A DNA stretch of 64,000 nt. Source: an uncultured Pelagibacteraceae bacterium (GTDB taxonomy: Bacteria; Pseudomonadota; Alphaproteobacteria; Pelagibacterales; Pelagibacteraceae). This document shows positions 59,309-64,000 of this stretch, piece after piece (positions within the stretch are counted from its first letter, which is position 1; each line of letters starts with the position of its first letter). The stretch spans positions 167,560 to 231,559 of the forward strand of contig CACNPC010000002.1 of the NCBI GenBank assembly GCA_902622245.1, in the 5' to 3' direction. The notes under the pieces were generated by a model. That model was not told the DNA's origin and ran no database searches. It saw only the letters and a list, made by a program, of their open reading frames with translations. Both the position numbers and the translations under genes were made by a program.

Positions 59309-61167
59309 TGGCTAAGCACAAAACTATCATCGAAGAATGTGACGTACTAGTTGTCGGTGGAGGTATGGCTGGAACAGGTGCTACCTTTGAGGCAAGACAC
59401 TGGGGAAGAGATTTAAAAATTATCTGTGTTGAAAAAGCAAACATAGATAGAAGTGGTGCCGTTGCACAAGGTCTTTACGCTATTAACTGTTATATGGGAA
59501 TGCAGTGGGGCGAGAATATGCCAGAAGACCATGTACGGTACGCTAGAAATGATTTGATGGGTCTTGTTAGAGAAGATTTAGGTTATGACATGGCACGTCA
59601 TGTAGACTCAACTGTTCACATGTTTGATGAATGGGGTCTCCCAATGATGAAAAATAAAGAAACTGGAAGATATCAAAGAGAAGGTAAGTGGCAAATAATG
59701 ATACACGGCGAAAGTTACAAACCAATTGTAGCTGAAGCTGCAAAAAAATCTGCTGATAAAATTTATAACAGAATAATGATTACTCATCTTTTAAAAGATG
59801 AAAAAAATCCAAACCGAATAGCCGGTGCAGTTGGATTTAATGTTAGAACTGGAAATTTTCACGTATTTAAATCTAGAACAGTAGTAGTATCTGCTGGAGG
59901 AGCATCGCACATATTTAAACCAAGAGCAGTTGGTGAAGGTATGGGTAGAACTTGGTATGCACCTTGGAGTAATGGATCTGCTTATGCATTACCTATTCAA
60001 GCAGGTGCAAAAATGACTCAAATGGAAAATAGAATTGTACTTTGTAGATTTAAAGATGGTTATGGTCCAGTTGGAGCATATTTCTTACATTTAAAAACTT
60101 ATACGCAAAACGCCAATGGCGAAAATTATGAGAAGAAATGGTATGAAGCTACTAAAGAATTAGTAGGTGAATATATAGACCACCATCCAACACCAACTTG
60201 TTTAAGAAATCACGCATTTATTCAAGAAACAGCCGCTGGTGGCGGACCAATCCACATGGTTACAAAAGAAGCATTCCAAGATCCACACTTAGAAACGGTT
60301 GGATGGGAAAATTTCTTAGGAATGACAGTTGGCCAAGCGGTTGTATGGGCATCTCAAAATATTGATCCAAAATATACAAATCCTGAATTAACAACCTCGG
60401 AGCCATATGTAATGGGATCTCATGCTACATGTTCAGGAGCATGGGTTAGTGGACCAGAAGATATAGCACCTGATGAATATTTCTGGGGATACAATAGAAT
60501 GATGACTATCGATGGATTATTTGGAGCAGGAGATGCAGTTGGCGGAAGTGCTCATAAGTTTTCATCTGGCTCATTCACGGAAGGAAGGTTAGCGTCTAAA
60601 GCTGCTGTTAAATATATTCAAGATAAAAAAGCTGATGATATCGAAGTTTCTGATGCACAATTAGAGAAGCTTAAAGAAGAAATATTTAAGCCAATTGAGA
60701 ACTATACCGTGGGAAGAAATGAAATTACTGGAGGAACTGTTTCTCCAAGCTATATTTTACCTATACAAGGACTACAAAGACTACAAAAAATTATGGATGA
60801 ATATTGTGGTGGATTAACAAATAATTACATGACAAATGATAATCTACTTAAAAAAGGCTTAGAACAGCTACAATTACTTCAAGAAGACTTAGATCACGTC
60901 GGAGCAGAAGATTATCACCAATTGATGAGAGCATGGGAACTTAAGCATAGAGCTGTAACATCAGAATGTGTTGCTCATCATACTTTATTTAGAGAAGAAA
61001 CGCGTTGGCCAGGCTATTATTATAGAGGCGATCATATGAAACTTGATGATGAAAACTGGCATTGTTTAACTGTTTCTAGAAGAGATCCTGAAACTGGAAA
61101 ATTTGAAATGGAGAAAAAGCCTGTTTATCATATAGTTGATGATAAAGAGAAGAAGCAAGCTTCCTAA
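59308..61167 (+). CDS. aprA: Adenylyl-sulfate reductase subunit alpha AprA
   Basis: A 619-residue FAD protein that in aerobes converts sulfite and AMP to adenosine phosphosulfate. The FAD-binding motif VLVVGGGMAGTGATFEARHWG is at the N terminus, ENRIVLCRFKDGYGP and LRNHAFIQETAAGGGPIHM are substrate-side motifs. The length agrees with the family. It is followed by a 116-residue gene of unknown function. The SAR11 protein is known to belong to the sulfite-oxidising lineage. Confidence 0.97.
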   Translation: MAKHKTIIEECDVLVVGGGMAGTGATFEARHWGRDLKIICVEKANIDRSGAVAQGLYAINCYMGMQWGENMPEDHVRYARNDLMGLVREDLGYDMARHVDSTVHMFDEWGLPMMKNKETGRYQREGKWQIMIHGESYKPIVAEAAKKSADKIYNRIMITHLLKDEKNPNRIAGAVGFNVRTGNFHVFKSRTVVVSAGGASHIFKPRAVGEGMGRTWYAPWSNGSAYALPIQAGAKMTQMENRIVLCRFKDGYGPVGAYFLHLKTYTQNANGENYEKKWYEATKELVGEYIDHHPTPTCLRNHAFIQETAAGGGPIHMVTKEAFQDPHLETVGWENFLGMTVGQAVVWASQNIDPKYTNPELTTSEPYVMGSHATCSGAWVSGPEDIAPDEYFWGYNRMMTIDGLFGAGDAVGGSAHKFSSGSFTEGRLASKAAVKYIQDKKADDIEVSDAQLEKLKEEIFKPIENYTVGRNEITGGTVSPSYILPIQGLQRLQKIMDEYCGGLTNNYMTNDNLLKKGLEQLQLLQEDLDHVGAEDYHQLMRAWELKHRAVTSECVAHHTLFREETRWPGYYYRGDHMKLDDENWHCLTVSRRDPETGKFEMEKKPVYHIVDDKEKKQAS

Positions 61168-61176
61168 CCATTTTAG

Positions 61177-61527
61177 ATGAGTATTGTCGACAAATCAGAC
61201 GAAGAAATCATTAAAATTGCTGATCCTATCTGGGATAACATGGTTAGATGTTCCAACATGAAAGATTACGGTGGTTTTACAAGAGATTTATCATCACAAA
61301 TGCTTTACGGGGCTAACGAAGTAGAGCTTGGTAAGCAATGGGCAAGCAATAAGCTAATCTCAAGCCTTAAAGAGGGGTGTAAGGCTATAGGCTGTCTAAG
61401 AAGAGGCTTGTACGTAACTGTTATCTATAAACAAAACAGTACTGAGATACCAGGAGACTTTTTAGGTCGACTTGTCCTTGGAGAAGAGGGAGATGAGGTC
61501 AAAGTCTTCGGAGCAACTATTTTTTAA
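61177..61527 (+). CDS. Apr-linked small protein of unknown function
   Basis: A 116-residue protein 10 bases after aprA. It starts MSIVDKSDEEIIKIADPIW and has a compact alpha/beta pattern ending EGDEVKVFGATIF, with two cysteines (VRCSNM and EGCKAIGCLRRG region, three in total). I do not recognise a family. Its place in the operon suggests a role in assembly or regulation of AprBA. Confidence 0.75.
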   Translation: MSIVDKSDEEIIKIADPIWDNMVRCSNMKDYGGFTRDLSSQMLYGANEVELGKQWASNKLISSLKEGCKAIGCLRRGLYVTVIYKQNSTEIPGDFLGRLVLGEEGDEVKVFGATIF

Positions 61528-61578
61528 ATTTAATTAAATATTATTTGCATTTAATAAAACTTGTGGTATTTCGCGGGT

Positions 61579-61725
61579 ATGCTTCAAGCTTTTAATCAAA
61601 ATATTAAGAAAATCCCTTTATTAGTTTCAAATCAGCTTTCAAAAATAATTAAATCTTTTCTTTATCTTTTTATATTTTTTACTTGGGCAATTATAATCCT
61701 AGGAACATTTCAAAATTTTATTTAA
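61579..61725 (+). CDS. Small membrane protein, 48 residues
   Basis: A 48-residue frame from ATG 61579 to TAA 61725, with a basic N-terminal half (NQNIKKIPLLVSNQLSKIIK) and one helix (about residues 26-43, FLYLFIFFTWAIIILGTF). It lies in the 250-base gap between the Apr companion and the TauE-type gene. No good Shine-Dalgarno is evident, so the gene is provisional. Confidence 0.4.
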   Translation: MLQAFNQNIKKIPLLVSNQLSKIIKSFLYLFIFFTWAIIILGTFQNFI

Positions 61726-61776
61726 TTTATTCTTATAATCATTGACTTTGGATTATGAGAGGAATAGTTAGATTAT

Positions 61777-62862
61777 ATGGAATATTTTCTTCCAATAGCT
61801 CAAGTCGAGATTAACATACTCTTTATATTTGGTTTAAGTTTAGCAGTCGGTATTCTTTCAGGATTATTTGGTGTAGGCGGAGGATTTTTAATGACACCAT
61901 TTTTAATATTTTTAGGTATTCCACCAGCTTATGCAGTCCCAAATGAAGCAAGCAATATTTTAGGAACATCGGTATCCGGTTCAACTACTCATTATTTAAA
62001 AGGTACATTAGATTATAAAATGGGATTGATGATTGTAGTGGGAGGAACTATTGGAACATTACTAGGGATCTTAACCTTTTCCTATTTTCAGGATATTGGA
62101 AAAATAAATATCGTTATCTCTTTAGCCTACATGTATATCCTAGCTATACTTGGAACTTTAATGCTTATTCAAGGAGTATCAGAAATTGATAAGGCTAGAA
62201 AAAAAATTGTTGTTAGAAAAAAATTACATACTCATTATTGGATACATGGACTACCCTTTAGAATGCGTTTTAAAAAATCAAAAGTTTATGAAAGTGCATT
62301 TACTCCAATTATTATTGGTTTAATTGTAGGATACATCGCTGCAATTATGGGAGTAGGTGGTGCATTTATATTAGTTCCTGCAATGATTTATATTATTGGA
62401 ATGCCAACCAAATTAATTCCTGGTACATCTTTGTTTGTTACAATTTTTGTTAGTGCAATCGTAACTGTTCTTCATGCTTTTAATTATGGAACAATTGATC
62501 TTGTTTTAGTTTTTGTACTTATACTTGGCTCAATTATTGGTGTTCAGTTTGGTCAAAAAATTGGTGAAAAAGTTGATAGCTCAGAATTTAAAACAATATT
62601 AGCAGTGCTTTTATTATTAGTTGGAATTGCAATTGCTTATGACACTTTTATTAAAGAAGATGTGATAGTTGAAACTATAGTTAATGGAACTAAAAACCTT
62701 GGTAACATTGCACAGTTTATTTTAGATTATTCAAAAGACCTTCCTGTGTTTTATGGACTTACATCAGTTGTATTAGCAGTAGTTCTTGGAATTGGAGCTG
62801 CAATTTTAAGAAATTATATTTCTAAGTGGAACAAAGCTAGAGAAGCTAAGCTTAAAGCTTAA
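61777..62862 (+). CDS. TauE/SafE-family exporter, second copy
   Basis: A 361-residue membrane protein with two repeated halves, each with a glycine-rich signature: [21 protein letters not shown] near residue 29 and [21 protein letters not shown] near residue 190. These are TauE/SafE motifs (anion export, including sulfite). It is 100 residues longer than the copy at 42297. Following the Apr operon it is well placed to move sulfite or sulfate-like anions. It ends convergent with suyB (four-base overlap). Confidence 0.9.
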   Translation: MEYFLPIAQVEINILFIFGLSLAVGILSGLFGVGGGFLMTPFLIFLGIPPAYAVPNEASNILGTSVSGSTTHYLKGTLDYKMGLMIVVGGTIGTLLGILTFSYFQDIGKINIVISLAYMYILAILGTLMLIQGVSEIDKARKKIVVRKKLHTHYWIHGLPFRMRFKKSKVYESAFTPIIIGLIVGYIAAIMGVGGAFILVPAMIYIIGMPTKLIPGTSLFVTIFVSAIVTVLHAFNYGTIDLVLVFVLILGSIIGVQFGQKIGEKVDSSEFKTILAVLLLLVGIAIAYDTFIKEDVIVETIVNGTKNLGNIAQFILDYSKDLPVFYGLTSVVLAVVLGIGAAILRNYISKWNKAREAKLKA

Positions 62863-64000
62863 GCACTTCTATATAATTTAGTCATAACAAATTCTCTATG
62901 ACCCAATGCTTCAGCACAAGTTAATCTTCCGTTTGCAACTCTAATTGTTGCTTTAATTAATTCATCACCTGCTTCATCTAAATTCATTTCTCTTGATAAA
63001 ATTTTAGAAACATCAACATCTATATGCTCACTCATGGTTCTAGCAGTTAAGGGATTAGCAGTAAGTTTAACTACTGGCTCAATTGGGTTACCTATTATAT
63101 TACCTTGTCCAGTTGGAAATAGATGAAGATTAAATCCTCCTGCGGCTTGTAAAGTTACACATTCTGCAGCAGCAGATGAAGTATCCATAAAGTATAATCC
63201 AGGACCTTTAGTTGGTTCCTCTGCTGGCTCTAGAACATCAATGAACTTACATCCACCAATTTTTTGGAAGTTTCCAAATGCTTTTTCTTCAATTGTAGTA
63301 AGTCCTCCAGCTATGTTTCCAGCTGTTGGTTGACTTTCAGAAAGATCGTCTGTGGCTTCTTTCAAAATAAAATCATTATACGAACTCCACGTTTTTCTAA
63401 ACTTTTCTTGAGCCTCAGGTGTTTTTCCTCTTTTTTCACAAACAGTTTCAGCACCTGTTAGTTCAGATGTTTCACCAAAACATAAATGAACACCAAGCGG
63501 CTCTAATTTATCCATTAAATTTCCAACTGTAGGATTTGATGCTAATCCTGATGTTGTATCAGACTCTCCACATTTAACTGATATCCATAAATCACTTATA
63601 GGACGTTCTTCTCTTTGTTTTTCAGATGCCCAAATTGAAAATTCTTGAGCTTTCTTTGAAACTCTTGCAATTGTGTCTATATCTCCAACGCCTTCTATAC
63701 TAAAACCTTCAACTGGTTTTCCAGTTGTTGCAATTGCATCAACAATTCTTTTCGTCCATTTAGGCTCAATACCAATCACTATAACTGCTGCAACATTAGG
63801 ATTTTTTCCAGTTCCAATCATTGTTCTGAAATGAAGTTCTAAGTCTGCTCCAAATTGTAATCTTCCATAAGAGTGAGGAAGTGCAATTGTACCTTTAATA
63901 TTATTAGCAACCGCTTCTGCACAAGCATTTGAGATATCATCAACAGGTAAGATTATTACATGATTTCTTGTACCTGTTCTTCCATCTTCTCTTTTATATC
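62859..64000 (-). CDS. suyB: UxaA/SuyB-family protein, probable sulfolactate sulfo-lyase large subunit, 5' end cut
   Basis: The C-terminal 380 residues are visible; the reading frame is open to the window edge, and the start lies outside. The sequence belongs to the UxaA (altronate dehydratase-like) family: [49 protein letters not shown] and [19 protein letters not shown]. These match, as I recall, SuyB, which splits 3-sulfolactate into pyruvate and sulfite with SuyA. The C terminus [20 protein letters not shown] is complete. Other UxaA-type dehydratases (galactarate, altronate) are possible. Confidence 0.82.
   Translation of the reverse strand, partial: YKREDGRTGTRNHVIILPVDDISNACAEAVANNIKGTIALPHSYGRLQFGADLELHFRTMIGTGKNPNVAAVIVIGIEPKWTKRIVDAIATTGKPVEGFSIEGVGDIDTIARVSKKAQEFSIWASEKQREERPISDLWISVKCGESDTTSGLASNPTVGNLMDKLEPLGVHLCFGETSELTGAETVCEKRGKTPEAQEKFRKTWSSYNDFILKEATDDLSESQPTAGNIAGGLTTIEEKAFGNFQKIGGCKFIDVLEPAEEPTKGPGLYFMDTSSAAAECVTLQAAGGFNLHLFPTGQGNIIGNPIEPVVKLTANPLTARTMSEHIDVDVSKILSREMNLDEAGDELIKATIRVANGRLTCAEALGHREFVMTKLYRSA

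Noticed and set aside
1..64000. CRISPR arrays, prophage, insertion sequences, tRNA or rRNA genes
   Set aside because: I found no spaced repeats, transposase or phage genes, and no tRNA- or rRNA-like stretch in the intergenic regions, all of which are short.

Overview
The window is a gene-dense, very AT-rich stretch that looks like a streamlined marine alphaproteobacterium of the SAR11 clade (Candidatus Pelagibacter or a close relative). The inference rests on combined marks: overlapping genes and no gene-free stretch above 300 bases, many high-affinity uptake systems (TRAP, four ABC systems, Amt), the sulfite-oxidising aprMBA operon, taurine import with taurine:pyruvate aminotransferase and alanine dehydrogenase, and a TPP riboswitch in front of a sodium:solute symporter, the known SAR11 thiV arrangement. 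I see no rRNA, tRNA, CRISPR array, prophage or insertion sequence.

Layout. 1-2328: TRAP transporter (dctM partial, dctQ, dctP). 2404-4556: DMT permease, an unusual pair of small SMR-like proteins and a DsbA-fold isomerase-like protein. 4557-7084: a run of seven small proteins (NTF2/SnoaL folds, predicted dimeric alpha+beta barrels, a secreted cupin, a secreted unknown). 7167-10210: cysteine synthesis (cysE, cysK-like), a persulfide-dioxygenase-like metallo-beta-lactamase and a 1-Cys peroxiredoxin. 10212-13439: methyltransferase, racemase, MFS and LysE exporters. 13429-17264: a MalEFG-type ABC importer without its ATPase plus a HAD protein that has lost its nucleophile. 17338-21486: an unfamiliar cluster of MetE-core-like, two SnoaL-like and one bicupin protein. 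21500-26955: HisD/HpsN-like dehydrogenase, phosphate acyltransferase, BASS transporter, a duplicated winged-helix regulator with candidate operators, and an Ldh2-type dehydrogenase. 27106-31406: Fe3+-type ABC importer. 31410-37820: taurine import and transamination. 37976-40222: thioredoxin-like, cytochrome b561, two c-type cytochromes and a DUF4396 protein. 40256-43040: ABC exporter, two tiny membrane proteins and a TauE-type exporter. 43058-44551: TPP riboswitch and thiV. 44593-52546: rseP (frameshifted), hup, amt, bcp, rhodanese, ABA4-like, recX, cysQ-like, DUF3553, mnmA and a 27-residue basic protein. 52622-57897: metC, MFS, pabB-pabA-pabC, HIT. 58004-64000: aprM-aprB-aprA, a 116-residue companion, a second TauE-type exporter and suyB (partial).

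How the genes fit together. The strongest theme is organosulfur chemistry. Taurine enters through TauABC, Tpa moves its amino group to pyruvate and Ald regenerates pyruvate with release of ammonium. The HisD/HpsN-like and Ldh2-like enzymes and SuyB are candidates for oxidation and desulfonation of C3 sulfonates (dihydroxypropanesulfonate, sulfolactate). Sulfite from either route could be oxidised by AprBA or exported by two TauE/SafE proteins. No Xsc is in the window, so the taurine route must finish elsewhere.

Several real genes are very short: 55, 54, 49, 55, 27 and 48 residues at 41950, 42126, 49572, 50492, 52463 and 61579. In three importer operons (TRAP, MalEFG-like, Tau) an RNA hairpin sits directly after the binding-protein gene and before the next gene, which suggests a shared way to make excess binding protein.
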